A stretch of 64,000 nucleotides of DNA, taken from assembly GCF_002093745.1 (NCBI RefSeq), contig NZ_MTSB01000004.1, positions 1-64,000 of the forward strand, written 5' to 3'. The position numbers were made by a program, and so were the translations under genes. The notes below the pieces were generated by a model. That model was given only the letters and a program-made list of their open reading frames with translations. It did not search any database and was not told the origin of the DNA. The stretch is from Pseudomonas graminis (lineage in GTDB: Bacteria > Pseudomonadota > Gammaproteobacteria > Pseudomonadales > Pseudomonadaceae). Numbering within the stretch: the stretch's first letter is position 1; each line of letters begins with the position of its first letter. Below are positions 1-8,921 of this stretch, piece after piece.

Positions 1-154
1 TCTGCGCCGGAAGTGGGGCGAATTATAGACAGATCACAGAGGGCGTCAACCGTTAATTTCAAAAACCCTGAAATCCGTTATACCAAGGTTATCTATATAA
101 GAAGAACACAAGCCACTGAGCAATATATTGCTCAGTTATCATTTATTCCTCATC

Positions 155-1090
155 ATGTCTGACCTTCAGAGCCCAGATCACACCCAGGACGCAAAAGCCG
201 AAATGCCTCACAAATCCAGCAGTATCCTTTCAGCCCTTTTCCCTCTGGGGCTACTGATTATCGCCATGGTGTCGATTCAAAGCGGCGCTTCGCTGGCGAA
301 GAGCCTTTTCCCCGTGGTGGGCGCCCAAGGCACCACCACCCTGAGGCTGGTATTCGCAAGCTTGATACTCCTTGTCATCCTTCGCCCCTGGCGAGCGAAC
401 CTGACTGCGAAGTCACTGCGCACCGTGGTGATTTACGGCATTGCGCTGGGCTGCATGAATTTCCTCTTCTATATGTCACTGCAGACAGTTCCGCTGGGTA
501 TCGCCGTTGCCCTGGAGTTCACCGGCCCGTTGGCCGTGGCCTTGCTCTCCTCACGCAAGCCCATAGACTTTCTCTGGGTGACACTCGCCGTCATTGGCCT
601 GTTGCTGTTGATCCCGTTGGGGAGTTCGAACGCCGCAATCGACCTGGTCGGCGCAGGCTATGCACTCGGCGCAGGCGTCTGCTGGGCAGCTTATATAGTG
701 TTCGGCCAGAAGGCCGGCGCAGACAATGGTGTTCAGACCGCCGCGCTGGGCGTCATGATTGCCGCTCTGTTTATTGCCCCCATCGGGGTGATACATGCCG
801 GCAGCGCATTGCTGGACATTTCGTTGATACCCGCAGCGCTGGGTGTAGCGATTTTGTCGACCGCCCTGCCCTACAGCCTGGAAATGATCGCCCTGACGCG
901 CATGTCGGCGCGAACGTTTGGCACTCTGGCAAGCCTGGAACCGGTCTTCGCAGCGCTGTCAGGCTTGGTTTTTCTTCATGAGGATCTATCGCTGACTCAA
1001 TGGCTGGCCATTGGTGCAATCATTTTTGCATCGATCGGTGCGACCCTGAGTTCGGCAAACGCCAAACCCCAGTTGGTGCCTGCAGACTGA
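155..1090 (+). CDS. rhtA: RhtA-type threonine/homoserine exporter (DMT/EamA family)
   Basis: Inner-membrane exporter of the drug/metabolite transporter superfamily, about 311 residues with ten predicted hydrophobic segments. Stretches such as SIQSGASLAKSLFP, QTVPLGIAVALEFTGPLAVA and AILSTALPYSLEMIALTR closely resemble my memory of E. coli RhtA, which exports threonine and homoserine. The two EamA repeats lie roughly at residues 20-145 and 160-295. The start is uncertain: an in-frame TTG lies at 128, ATG at 155 and ATG at 203 (MPHKSS), and none has a strong ribosome-binding site. The ATG at 155 was chosen by convention; 203 would match the length of E. coli RhtA better. The gene stands alone; the 127 bases before it are AT-rich and probably carry its promoter. 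Confidence 0.88.
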   Translation: MSDLQSPDHTQDAKAEMPHKSSSILSALFPLGLLIIAMVSIQSGASLAKSLFPVVGAQGTTTLRLVFASLILLVILRPWRANLTAKSLRTVVIYGIALGCMNFLFYMSLQTVPLGIAVALEFTGPLAVALLSSRKPIDFLWVTLAVIGLLLLIPLGSSNAAIDLVGAGYALGAGVCWAAYIVFGQKAGADNGVQTAALGVMIAALFIAPIGVIHAGSALLDISLIPAALGVAILSTALPYSLEMIALTRMSARTFGTLASLEPVFAALSGLVFLHEDLSLTQWLAIGAIIFASIGATLSSANAKPQLVPAD

Positions 1091-1255
1091 ACACGCCAGT
1101 CGACGAGAAGCGATGCAGCACTAGCATTTGTCACGCGCATGAGCCATGTTTACACCTGACCGACACATTTTCGAGATGCTGCACTACGCTTTTAACGACC
1201 CATGATGCAGCGGCCAAGATGGACCGCGATCAGTGATGGCCCGCTAAGGAAAGGA

Positions 1256-1570
1256 ATGAAATACTTTTTTATCGTATTGGCCATGCTCACGGTGGCAGGT
1301 TGTGCCGCCACCTCCAAGCCGGTGATGCCAGGCAAGCGCGGCATTCACATCAACTGTTCAGGGCTCACCTCGTCCTGGGCCAAATGTTATGAGCTGGCGA
1401 CGAACGCTTGCGCGTCGAGAACCTTCAAGGTCATTGCCAAATCAGGCGATGTCGCTGAAGAACCGGAAGACTACCCCTTTGGCCTGAACCCTGCGGGCTA
1501 CACCAGCCGTAGCATGATTATCGTCTGCAAGAAAAGCACACCGCTGAGCAACCCGGTGCCGCAGGACTGA
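1256..1570 (+). CDS. small putative lipoprotein, conserved hypothetical
   Basis: A 104-residue protein with a short lipoprotein signal: MKYFF, a hydrophobic run, and the lipobox TVAGC with the acceptor Cys near residue 15. The mature part contains three further cysteines in the pattern C-x9-C-x6-C plus a late Cys (IVCKK), so disulfides in the periplasm are plausible. The start at 1256 is supported by the purine-rich AAGGAAAGGA just upstream; an in-frame start at 1202 would bury the signal sequence. No family function is recognised. It converges on the aminopeptidase gene with a 23-bp gap. Confidence 0.7.
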   Translation: MKYFFIVLAMLTVAGCAATSKPVMPGKRGIHINCSGLTSSWAKCYELATNACASRTFKVIAKSGDVAEEPEDYPFGLNPAGYTSRSMIIVCKKSTPLSNPVPQD

Positions 1571-1593
1571 ACCTGCGGCAACCGAAGCCTTGT

Positions 1594-3402
1594 TCAGACG
1601 GCGACCGTTCGGGCCTGCAACCAGTCCAGCGCGGCGCCTTGAAGCAGTGGGCTCAAACGCCCCAGGACCTGCGCGTGGTAGTCGTTCAGCCAGTTGCGCT
1701 CTTCTTCGTTCAACATTGATGTTTCAAGGCAGCGGGTGTCGATAGGGCAAAGCGTCAGGGTTTCAAAACGCAGAAAGTCGCCGAACTCGGTTGTACCCGC
1801 CACTTGGTTGATCACCAGGTTTTCGATGCGCACACCCCAGCGCCCCGGGCGATAAGTGCCTGGTTCTATGGACGTGATCATGCCGGGCAACATGGCGGTC
1901 TGCGGTGTCGCAGGTGCTTGATAGGCAATCACCTGCGGTCCTTCATGCACGTTCAGGAAGTACCCCACCCCGTGCCCTGTTCCGTGGCCATAGTTGACGC
2001 CTTCGCTCCAGATCGGCGCGCGAGCGATGGCATCCAGCAGCGGCGAAAGAATGCCCTTTGGAAAATGCGTGCGCGACAACGCAATAACCCCTTTGAGCAC
2101 ACGCGTGCAATCCTGCTTCTGCTCGGCGCTCGGCGTTCCTATCGCAACCATGCGGGTGATGTCGGTGGTGCCGCCCAGGTACTGGCCACCCGAATCGATC
2201 AGCAATAAACCATCACCCTCGATGTGCGCGTGCTCCGCTTCAGTTGCGCGGTAATGCGGCATTGCCCCGTTGGCATTGAAACCCGCGATTGTTGCGAAAC
2301 TGGGCGACACATAATCCGGGCGACGCTCCCGCGCCTGAGTGAGCCTTTCATCGATCGTCAGTTCAGTGATGGGCTCTTTCCCCAGCGCACCGTCCAGCCA
2401 GGCAAAGAACTCACAGAGCGCGGCCCCGTCCTGCTCCATTGCATGGCGAATGTGATCAGCATCGGTCTCGGTTTTTTGTGACTTCAGCAAGGTGCTGGGG
2501 TTCAGCCCTTCGACCAGCGTGACTTCGCTGTCGAGGTAATCGAGCAACCCGCATGTGACACGGGCAGGGTCCACCAGCAAGCGTGCGTCTTTAGGGAGTT
2601 CGCGCAGGGCCGCGCCAATGCGCGTGTATTCCATGAGGTTGATGCCGTCGCGCTCAAGACTCGCGCGCACACCTTCCGGCACCTTCCTGGCGTCGACAAA
2701 CAGCGTGACACTCTGCGGACCGATCAGGGCAAAGGAGATGAACACCGGGTTATACGAGACGTCAGCCCCGCGCAGATTGAACAACCAGGCAATATCATCC
2801 AGTGTTGCAATGAAGTGCCAGTCCGCCTTGCGTTCGATCATGGCCTGACGGACGCGAGTCAGCTTCTCACCACGGGTCAGCGAGGCCTGTGGAGGCAGGT
2901 GCTCGTAAATCGGATGCGTCGGCAAGACCGGGCGGTCTTGCCACAGTTCGATAAGCAGGTCGATGTCGGTCCGCAGGCGGGCACCGCGCTCGTAGAGTTT
3001 GCTGGCCAGTGTGCGCGAAGAGGCAACGGCCAGGACCGCACCATCAACCGCCACCACACTTTCTGCCTTGGCCTGATCGGCCAGCCATTCAAGCGGGCCT
3101 TGTTGGCCAGGCATCAACTTGACCAGCTCTATACCGCTGCCGGCGAGTTCTTTGGTTGCCTGCTCCCAGTAACGACTGTCGGCCCATATGCCGGCGAAAT
3201 CCTGAGTGATGATCAGCGTACCGACTGACCCCTGAAAACCTGACAGCCATTGACGCCCCTGCCAGTAGCCCGGCAAGTATTCGGAAAGGTGCGGATCCGC
3301 CGACGGCACCAGATAGGCATCGATGCGCTCCCGGCTCATCAAGGCGCGGGTTTGCGCCAGACGTTCTGCCACTTCTGAACCGACGTAGGATTGCGTGCTC
3401 AT
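1594..3402 (-). CDS. aminopeptidase P family (M24) Xaa-Pro peptidase
   Basis: A 602-residue dinuclear-metal peptidase that removes N-terminal residues preceding proline. It has the three-part architecture of long cytosolic aminopeptidase P: two creatinase-like N-terminal domains (about 1-310), then the pita-bread catalytic domain. Metal ligands are visible in order: LLIDSGGQYLGGTTDITR (two Asp), GHGTGHGVGYFLNVHEGP (His) and SIEPGTY / GVRIENLV (two Glu). The start at 3402 (MSTQSYVG) follows AGGAGAATCA, a good Shine-Dalgarno; an upstream in-frame ATG at 3459 lacks one. It lies 57 bp downstream of the cysteine desulfurase gene on the same strand, so the two are probably cotranscribed. Confidence 0.92.
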   Translation of the reverse strand: MSTQSYVGSEVAERLAQTRALMSRERIDAYLVPSADPHLSEYLPGYWQGRQWLSGFQGSVGTLIITQDFAGIWADSRYWEQATKELAGSGIELVKLMPGQQGPLEWLADQAKAESVVAVDGAVLAVASSRTLASKLYERGARLRTDIDLLIELWQDRPVLPTHPIYEHLPPQASLTRGEKLTRVRQAMIERKADWHFIATLDDIAWLFNLRGADVSYNPVFISFALIGPQSVTLFVDARKVPEGVRASLERDGINLMEYTRIGAALRELPKDARLLVDPARVTCGLLDYLDSEVTLVEGLNPSTLLKSQKTETDADHIRHAMEQDGAALCEFFAWLDGALGKEPITELTIDERLTQARERRPDYVSPSFATIAGFNANGAMPHYRATEAEHAHIEGDGLLLIDSGGQYLGGTTDITRMVAIGTPSAEQKQDCTRVLKGVIALSRTHFPKGILSPLLDAIARAPIWSEGVNYGHGTGHGVGYFLNVHEGPQVIAYQAPATPQTAMLPGMITSIEPGTYRPGRWGVRIENLVINQVAGTTEFGDFLRFETLTLCPIDTRCLETSMLNEEERNWLNDYHAQVLGRLSPLLQGAALDWLQARTVAV

Positions 3403-3459
3403 TGATTCTCCTGCTGACCCGAAAATAGACTGCTTTCGCTGGTTCAGATAATGGAGCAC

Positions 3460-4641
3460 TCATCGAGACTGAGCAACCGCCCAGAACGCAGGCTGAATCA
3501 GAGCGTCTTTAATCAATCCGGCCGCGCGCTCGACGTCCTGTTCGCGCGTGAAGCGGCCCATGCTCAGCCGAATGGTCTGGCTGGCCGCCTGCGGGCTCAA
3601 CCCCAATGCCAGCAGAACGTGAGAAGGCAGGTTTTTCGCAGAGTTGCATGCCGAGGTTGAGGAGAACGCAAGCTTTTTACCCAGCGCAGCCACGTCCAGA
3701 TCATTGTTGCCAAACGTGAAACTGAGTGTGTGGGCAACCCGCCGTGTGGGGCTGCCGTTGATACACACGCCCGGTATCGCGGACAGTCGCTGGCGCAGAA
3801 GACCATTCAGCCGTTCGATCTCACGAACTTCGTCACCCAGCGTCTCGGCAGCGAGGGCAAAGGCAGCGCCCATTCCGGCGATCTGATGCGTCGCCAGTGT
3901 GCCGGAACGCAGGCCGCACTCGTGGCCTCCGCCATGAATCTGAGCCAGTAGCCTCTGCTCTGCACGCGGGCCTACATACAATGCACCGATACCCTTGGGG
4001 CCGTAGACCTTGTGCGCCGAGAAAGACATCAAATCAACCGCAAGCCGACGCAGGTCAATCGGCAGTTTGCCTGCGCCCTGCGCTGCATCGACATGCAGCA
4101 ACGCGCCATGCCCCCGAACACGCCGGCCGATCTCAGCGATGTCGTTGACCGTGCCCAGCTCATTGTTGACCAGCATCAGCGAGACCATGAATGTGTCTTC
4201 GCGCAACGCGCCGCTGACCGCATCGGCACTGATCAAACCCTGGCTGTCAGGCGCAAGCCAGGTGACCTCGATGCCTTCATCCTCAAGTTGCCGGGCGGTA
4301 TCGAGGGTCGCTTTGTGTTCGATCTGGCTGGTGATGAGGTGACCGGTTCGGGTTGCCAGCCGCTTTGCACGCTCCTGAGTGACACCTTTGAGCGCCAGAT
4401 TACTGGACTCGGTCGCGCCGGATGTCCAGATGATCTGTGAAGCCTGAGCGCCGACCAGGCCGGCGACCTGTTCCCGTGCATGCTCTACCGCAACACGGGC
4501 TTTTTGTCCGAACGAATGAGAGCTGGAGGCCGGGTTGCCGAAATTGCCTGACGCTCCCAGGCACTCGACCATCACCCTGATAACCCGCTCATCCACGGGC
4601 GTGGTGGCGGCGTAATCAAAATACAGCACTGATTCGTTCAT
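3460..4641 (-). CDS. cysteine desulfurase (IscS/NifS-type, group I)
   Basis: A PLP-dependent fold type I enzyme of 393 residues that takes sulfur from cysteine as a persulfide. It begins with the family signature YFDYAATTPVDERV. The PLP lysine is K211 in SFSAHKVYGPKG and the catalytic cysteine is C332 in FSSTSACNSAKN; the conserved SSTSAC tract and flexible loop are typical of IscS/NifS. The start at 4641 has GAGGAAA at the correct distance. There are no iscU, iscA or hscA neighbours, so this is an accessory desulfurase rather than the housekeeping isc gene. Its sulfur acceptor cannot be inferred. It is transcribed divergently from the exopolysaccharide operon across a 690-bp intergenic region. 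Confidence 0.9.
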   Translation of the reverse strand: MNESVLYFDYAATTPVDERVIRVMVECLGASGNFGNPASSSHSFGQKARVAVEHAREQVAGLVGAQASQIIWTSGATESSNLALKGVTQERAKRLATRTGHLITSQIEHKATLDTARQLEDEGIEVTWLAPDSQGLISADAVSGALREDTFMVSLMLVNNELGTVNDIAEIGRRVRGHGALLHVDAAQGAGKLPIDLRRLAVDLMSFSAHKVYGPKGIGALYVGPRAEQRLLAQIHGGGHECGLRSGTLATHQIAGMGAAFALAAETLGDEVREIERLNGLLRQRLSAIPGVCINGSPTRRVAHTLSFTFGNNDLDVAALGKKLAFSSTSACNSAKNLPSHVLLALGLSPQAASQTIRLSMGRFTREQDVERAAGLIKDALIQPAFWAVAQSR

Positions 4642-4929
4642 GCACTTTCCTCTGGATTGCACAGCCGGGAAATGTCGAGACTGAAGACCCCACCGTGCGT
4701 CTGAACGGCGTACGTCGCGCCAGGCTTGAACCCGAACATCAAAGACCATGCGAGGATCATGCACGCTTCAACATAGAACCAAAAATACTTAATTGTAAGA
4801 CAAATAGAACAAAAGTGAATATAAAGCACTGAAACCAGCAAAAAATCTTGCCAGGACGAGGACAATCCAGGAACCACTCATGCTTCGTGTGCGCCCATCG
4901 GAGGTGTCAGTTAAATGCAGTTCAAGGTT
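4642..4929. other. AT-rich intergenic region upstream of the cysteine desulfurase
   Basis: This is the first part of the 690-bp gap between the divergent desulfurase and polysaccharide genes. It is distinctly AT-rich compared with the flanking genes and must carry the desulfurase promoter. An open frame on the minus strand (4638-4877) has no good start context or recognisable protein and was not accepted. Confidence 0.5.
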
Positions 4930-5000
4930 GTTGTTTTTTTGACGCACTTAAGAATCAAAGGGTTAGAAAATAGGCAGGAACCCTTTATCAAAAAAACAAC
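4930..5000. promoter_or_regulatory. nested inverted repeat upstream of the polysaccharide promoter
   Basis: The outer arms are GTTGTTTTTTTGA (4930-4942) and its exact complement TCAAAAAAACAAC (4988-5000). Nested inside are AAAGGGTT (4957-4964) and AACCCTTT (4979-4986). The element ends 19 bp before the -35 box at 5020. Neither strand shows a hairpin followed directly by a T-run, so it is not a simple terminator. It could be an operator or a DNA-bending site for a regulator of the polysaccharide operon. Confidence 0.55.
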
Positions 5001-5019
5001 AGAAGACTGACGAAATAAT

Positions 5020-5050
5020 TTGACAGATACCCTGCTGCCACCGATATATA
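5020..5050 (+). promoter_or_regulatory. sigma-70 type promoter of the exopolysaccharide operon
   Basis: TTGACA at 5020-5025 is a perfect -35 box. GATATA at 5043-5048 lies 17 bp downstream; TATATA at 5045-5050 would give 19 bp. Transcription would start near 5056, leaving an untranslated leader of roughly 275 nt before the first gene at 5332. The leader contains the ops-like element at 5234. Confidence 0.6.
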
Positions 5051-5233
5051 GGCCTGTCAGACGCATCCTGATCGTTAAGCCAATGCCAAAGAGCAGGCGT
5101 CAGGATCACCACGTCGAAGTTGGCCGCTGTTCTGTCCCACGCCGTTAGTTATTTCCTCAGTGCTCTTCGAGTGCTGGCTGATGTCTGTTGACTCTTGAAT
5201 CCCCCTTTTGAAAGTACTGAACACGTTCGGTAT

Positions 5234-5246
5234 GGCGGTAGCGTTG
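5234..5246 (+). promoter_or_regulatory. ops-like element (RfaH recruitment/pause site) in the operon leader
   Basis: The sequence GGCGGTAGCGTTG matches the enterobacterial ops element GGCGGTAGCGTG at the first eleven positions (known motif, from memory). It is in the correct orientation, about 180 nt after the predicted transcription start and 86 nt before the first start codon. The same operon encodes an RfaH/NusG paralogue at 11640. A separate CAGTGCTCT at 5158-5166 equals the first nine bases of the JUMPstart sequence, but it lies farther upstream than in enterobacteria and may be chance. Confidence 0.62.
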
Positions 5247-5331
5247 CCTGGTGCAATGCAGCGCCTCCATTCCGCACGTGTCCGGTCACCCGTTCGGCAC
5301 CCACCTGATTCAGAGAAACATGGAGGCTTCG

Positions 5332-6453
5332 ATGATTAATGTGACCAAGAGCTACCTGGGTGATATCGATCAGTTCAAACACTACGTCGAAGGTATCTAT
5401 GCCCGCGGCTGGCTGACCAATCATGGTCCGCTGGCCAAGGAGCTGACCGATCGCCTCAAGGACTATCTGGGCGTCCGGCACATTATTCTGACCAACAACG
5501 GCACCTTGGCTCTGCAGGTCGCGTATCGCGCGCTGGGCCTGAAAGGCAGCGCCGTGACAACCCCGTTCAGTTTCGTCGCCACCAGTAGCTCGCTGCAATG
5601 GGAAGGTATCCGACCGATCTTTGCGGATATCGATCCGGCCACCTGGAACATCTCGCCACAGCACATCAGCAACAGCATCGCCGAGGACACGACGGCGATT
5701 GTCGGCACTCATGTGTTCGGTAATCCGTGTGCCGTTGAAGCCATTCAGGAGATTGCCCGCACGCATTCACTCAAGGTGATCTATGACGGCGCGCACGCGT
5801 TCGCCGTTCGCCATTCGGGTCAATCCGTGCTCAACCATGGCGACATCAGCACCTTGAGTTTCCATGCCACCAAGCTGTTTCACACCATCGAAGGCGGCGC
5901 GATCATCACCAACGATGACGAACTGGCCAGGAGCGCGCACCTGCTGTGCAACTTCGGGATCTCCGGCGTGGACAAGGTCGACGGCATCGGCATCAACGCC
6001 AAACTCAATGAGTTCTCTGCAGCGATGGGGCTGTGCGTTCTGGACAATATCGACAGCATTCTCGAAGAGCGTGCAGAAATTGCCTACCGCTACACGTCAG
6101 CGCTGGAAAGCTACCTGGACCTGCAACAACCCCAGACAGACAGCGAGCTGAATAACAGCTATTACCCGGTGGCCCTGCGCGACGAGCAACAGTTGCTAGA
6201 GGTCCGTACTGCGCTGAACCTGCGCAAGATCAACCCCCGACGCTACTTCTACCCGTCGCTGGACACGCTTGAGTACTTGCAACCGCAACCGGCCCAACCC
6301 GTCTCTCGGGCGTTGAGCGAGCGGGTGCTGTGCCTGCCGATCTATCCCGGCCTGCAAAAAAGCGATCAGCACCTGGTCATCCGTACGCTGCTCGAAGCCT
6401 GCAGCCTCGGGGCCTCAGGTTATGGAACGCCTGCCATTGCACAGGTCAACTGA
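5332..6453 (+). CDS. DegT/DnrJ/EryC1/StrS family sugar aminotransferase
   Basis: A PLP-dependent aminotransferase of 373 residues, the kind that converts a nucleotide-linked 4-keto (or 3-keto) sugar to an amino sugar. Family features: TNNGTLALQVAYRALGL (cofactor phosphate region), VIYDGAHAFAV (Asp contacting the pyridine ring) and the Schiff-base lysine K181 in SFHATKLFHTIEGGAI. The start at 5332 has GGAGG five bases upstream, so the in-frame upstream ATG at 5251 is unlikely. It is the first gene of the polysaccharide operon. The keto-sugar substrate must come from elsewhere, because no dehydratase or epimerase gene is nearby. The exact sugar cannot be read from the sequence. Confidence 0.85.
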   Translation: MINVTKSYLGDIDQFKHYVEGIYARGWLTNHGPLAKELTDRLKDYLGVRHIILTNNGTLALQVAYRALGLKGSAVTTPFSFVATSSSLQWEGIRPIFADIDPATWNISPQHISNSIAEDTTAIVGTHVFGNPCAVEAIQEIARTHSLKVIYDGAHAFAVRHSGQSVLNHGDISTLSFHATKLFHTIEGGAIITNDDELARSAHLLCNFGISGVDKVDGIGINAKLNEFSAAMGLCVLDNIDSILEERAEIAYRYTSALESYLDLQQPQTDSELNNSYYPVALRDEQQLLEVRTALNLRKINPRRYFYPSLDTLEYLQPQPAQPVSRALSERVLCLPIYPGLQKSDQHLVIRTLLEACSLGASGYGTPAIAQVN

Positions 6454-6458
6454 CCGTC

Positions 6459-7988
6459 ATGACCAGCAGTTCCTCCGTTAGCCAACGCTCGGTGCTCCGA
6501 AACACGCTCCTGAACTACGTCGGTCAGGCCTATGTGTTGCTGATCGGGATCCTGATCATGCCTTTCTACCTGGGCCATCTGGGTGCCGAGGCCTACGGCC
6601 TGATCGGCTTCTTCACCCTGCTGCAAGCCTGGCTGCAATTGCTCGATGCCGGTTTGTCTCCCAGCCTGGTCCGCGCCGTGGCGCATCAGAGGGGTATCCC
6701 TGTGCGCGAGCAAAGCCTCGGAGGGCTGCTGCGCTCGTTTGAGCTGATATTTCTGCCACTGGCGGTCTCCAGTGGCCTGCTCGTATTGACCGCGAGCACA
6801 TGGATCGCTACGCGCTGGCTCAATGCAAACACGCTGCAACCCGACACCCTGTCCCACTGCATCGGGTTGATGGGGATGATCATCGCCCTGCGCCTGTATT
6901 CGACCCTTTATAAAAGCGGCCTACAGGGCCTTGAACAGCATGGCTGGCTCAACGCAGCCAATGTGTCGATCGCCACGCTGCGTTATGTCGGCGGATTGAT
7001 ACTGGTCAGCCGGTTTTCCCAGGACCCGCGACACTTTTTTGAATTTCAGGCAGCGGTCGGGCTGATCGAGACGCTGGTGTTCGCCTGCAAGGCTCGGCGC
7101 CAGATGCCCGCGCCGCATTGGCTGAGTGGCCTGGACTGGCAACGGGTCAAACCGGTCTTGCCTTTTGCCGGCAGCCTGTCGTTGAGTGCGGTGCTGTGGA
7201 TTGTGCTCACCCAGATGGACAAGGCGCTGCTGTCAAACCGGTTGCCGCTGGACCAGTACGGCTATTTTTCCCTGATTGCGCTCATCACCACCGGCATCCT
7301 GATGCTGACCAATCCATTGGTCCAGACGCTGTTGCCGCGCATGACCGTGTTGATGGCCGAAGGCCGACGCGACGACATGCATGCCTTGTTTCTGGGGGCC
7401 AATCGCGCTGCCTGCAGCGTGCTCTTTCCACTGGCTGCCGTGATTGCCCTGCGTGCCGAACCGCTGATCTTCACCTGGACCGGCGACGCAGCAGCCGCGC
7501 ACTGGATTCGTCCGGTCCTGGGCTGGTACGCGCTGGGCAGTGCAATCATGGCCGCCAGCGCTTTCCAGTTTTACCTGCAATACGCGTATGGCCAGATGCG
7601 GCTGCACCTCGGGTACAGCCTGATTTCAACCGTCATCACGGTGCCGGTGATGTGTCTCGCGATTCATTACCAAGGCGTCTATGGCGCGGCACTGGCGTGG
7701 TTTTTTCTGCGTGTGATCTCTTTCGCCATCTGGCCAATGATCGTGCATCAGCGTCTGGCGCCGGGCATTCATCGGCAATGGCTCAACGACATTGTGCGCA
7801 TCAGCATCATGACCGTCGCCGGTCTGGCGATCAGTGAACCGGTGTTTCGCCTGATCGCAGACCAAAGCCGAAGCAGCCTGCTTCTGGCGATGGTCGCCAG
7901 TGGGCTGATCACGCTGGCGCTGGTGGTGGCGAGCCACCGGCCGCTGATGGCGAAAATCTACGTTCTGTTCAGCAAACCGAGTACCTGA
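6459..7988 (+). CDS. Wzx-like polysaccharide flippase (MOP superfamily)
   Basis: An inner-membrane protein of 509 residues with about twelve to fourteen hydrophobic segments and the typical N-terminal pattern RNTLLNYVGQAYVLLIGILI of oligosaccharide flippases. It would move undecaprenyl-linked repeat units to the periplasmic face. The start at 6459 lies five bases after the aminotransferase stop codon, which indicates tight coupling. Charged residues occur inside predicted membrane segments, as usual for Wzx. No separate Wzy polymerase gene accompanies it. Confidence 0.82.
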   Translation: MTSSSSVSQRSVLRNTLLNYVGQAYVLLIGILIMPFYLGHLGAEAYGLIGFFTLLQAWLQLLDAGLSPSLVRAVAHQRGIPVREQSLGGLLRSFELIFLPLAVSSGLLVLTASTWIATRWLNANTLQPDTLSHCIGLMGMIIALRLYSTLYKSGLQGLEQHGWLNAANVSIATLRYVGGLILVSRFSQDPRHFFEFQAAVGLIETLVFACKARRQMPAPHWLSGLDWQRVKPVLPFAGSLSLSAVLWIVLTQMDKALLSNRLPLDQYGYFSLIALITTGILMLTNPLVQTLLPRMTVLMAEGRRDDMHALFLGANRAACSVLFPLAAVIALRAEPLIFTWTGDAAAAHWIRPVLGWYALGSAIMAASAFQFYLQYAYGQMRLHLGYSLISTVITVPVMCLAIHYQGVYGAALAWFFLRVISFAIWPMIVHQRLAPGIHRQWLNDIVRISIMTVAGLAISEPVFRLIADQSRSSLLLAMVASGLITLALVVASHRPLMAKIYVLFSKPST

Positions 7989-7991
7989 GCC

Positions 7992-8921
7992 ATGATGGAT
8001 GTCATCGAAAAAAAGAAGGCTGCCCAGCCGCCGCTGCTGAGCATCGTTTGCCCGGCCTATAACCAGGAAGCCTTCATCGCCCAGGCGCTGGACAGTTTCC
8101 TGTCACAGCAGACGCGTTTCACTTACGAAATCCTGATCAATGACGATGCGTCCACCGACGGCACGGCGCGCATCATTGCGCAATACGCCGAGCGGTACCC
8201 GACGATCATTCGACCCTTCTATCAACAGGTCAATCAGTACAGCCAGGGCCTGCCCTGTGTTCCGGGGCTGTTTGCCAAAGCGCGCGGCCGTTATATCGCC
8301 TATTGCGAAGCCGACGACTACTGGACCGACCCGTGCAAACTGCAGCTGCAAGTCGACTTTCTCGAGCGCCATCCCGACTGCGTCATCACCTACCACGATG
8401 CGTTCGCCTTTGACGAAAACGGCCAGTACGGCGTGCAGTTACAAGGCCGCCTGCGCGCCGATGCGACGGCGCTGGAATTACAGAAAGCACGTCGGCTGTC
8501 GACCCTGACCACGTGCTTTCGCAATGTCTTCAGCACCATGCCCGCAGAGTTGAATATCCGTATCGCGCCGCTGAACGACCTGTGCTGGTGGTCCTTGCTA
8601 GGGGCCTATGGCAGCGGCAAGTTCATGGCCGAGATCAAGCCGGCAGCGTACCGGCTGCACCCTGGCGGGGTGTTCTCCATGCGCAGCGACAAACGCAAGA
8701 TACACATGAACCTGCTGACCTGCTCCAGTCTGGCCAACTACTACAACCGTATCGGTGATCAGCCACTGTATGAGCATTTTCTGATGCAGACGGCTTGCCT
8801 GGCGCTGGCTGCACTTGCCCCTCGCCGCAAGCTTCAGACGGTGTTGAAGATGGCGGGCAACGTCGTCGGCAATCTGCTCAGGCGCTTGTTGCCGGCGCCC
8901 TCCAAACCCCATGTTCAGTAA
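7992..8921 (+). CDS. glycosyltransferase family 2
   Basis: A 309-residue inverting GT-A glycosyltransferase. It shows LLSIVCPAYNQEAFIAQALD at the N-terminus, the nucleotide-binding NDDASTDGT, and YIAYCEADDYWTDP, which holds the acidic metal-binding motif. A conserved DLCWW segment follows near residue 198. No membrane anchor is evident. It starts three bases after the flippase gene and its last 11 bases overlap the phosphatase gene. Donor sugar and linkage cannot be predicted. Confidence 0.86.
   Translation: MMDVIEKKKAAQPPLLSIVCPAYNQEAFIAQALDSFLSQQTRFTYEILINDDASTDGTARIIAQYAERYPTIIRPFYQQVNQYSQGLPCVPGLFAKARGRYIAYCEADDYWTDPCKLQLQVDFLERHPDCVITYHDAFAFDENGQYGVQLQGRLRADATALELQKARRLSTLTTCFRNVFSTMPAELNIRIAPLNDLCWWSLLGAYGSGKFMAEIKPAAYRLHPGGVFSMRSDKRKIHMNLLTCSSLANYYNRIGDQPLYEHFLMQTACLALAALAPRRKLQTVLKMAGNVVGNLLRRLLPAPSKPHVQ

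Noticed and set aside
4638..4877. 79-codon frame on the minus strand upstream of the desulfurase
   Set aside because: No ribosome-binding site and no recognisable product; it lies in an AT-rich promoter region.
5158..5166. CAGTGCTCT as the start of a full JUMPstart element
   Set aside because: Only nine bases match and the spacing to the ops core is about 75 bp rather than about 28, so a full JUMPstart is not supported.
5149..5766. 205-codon frame antisense to the start of the DegT gene
   Set aside because: It covers the leader and the beginning of a strongly supported aminotransferase gene, with no family match.
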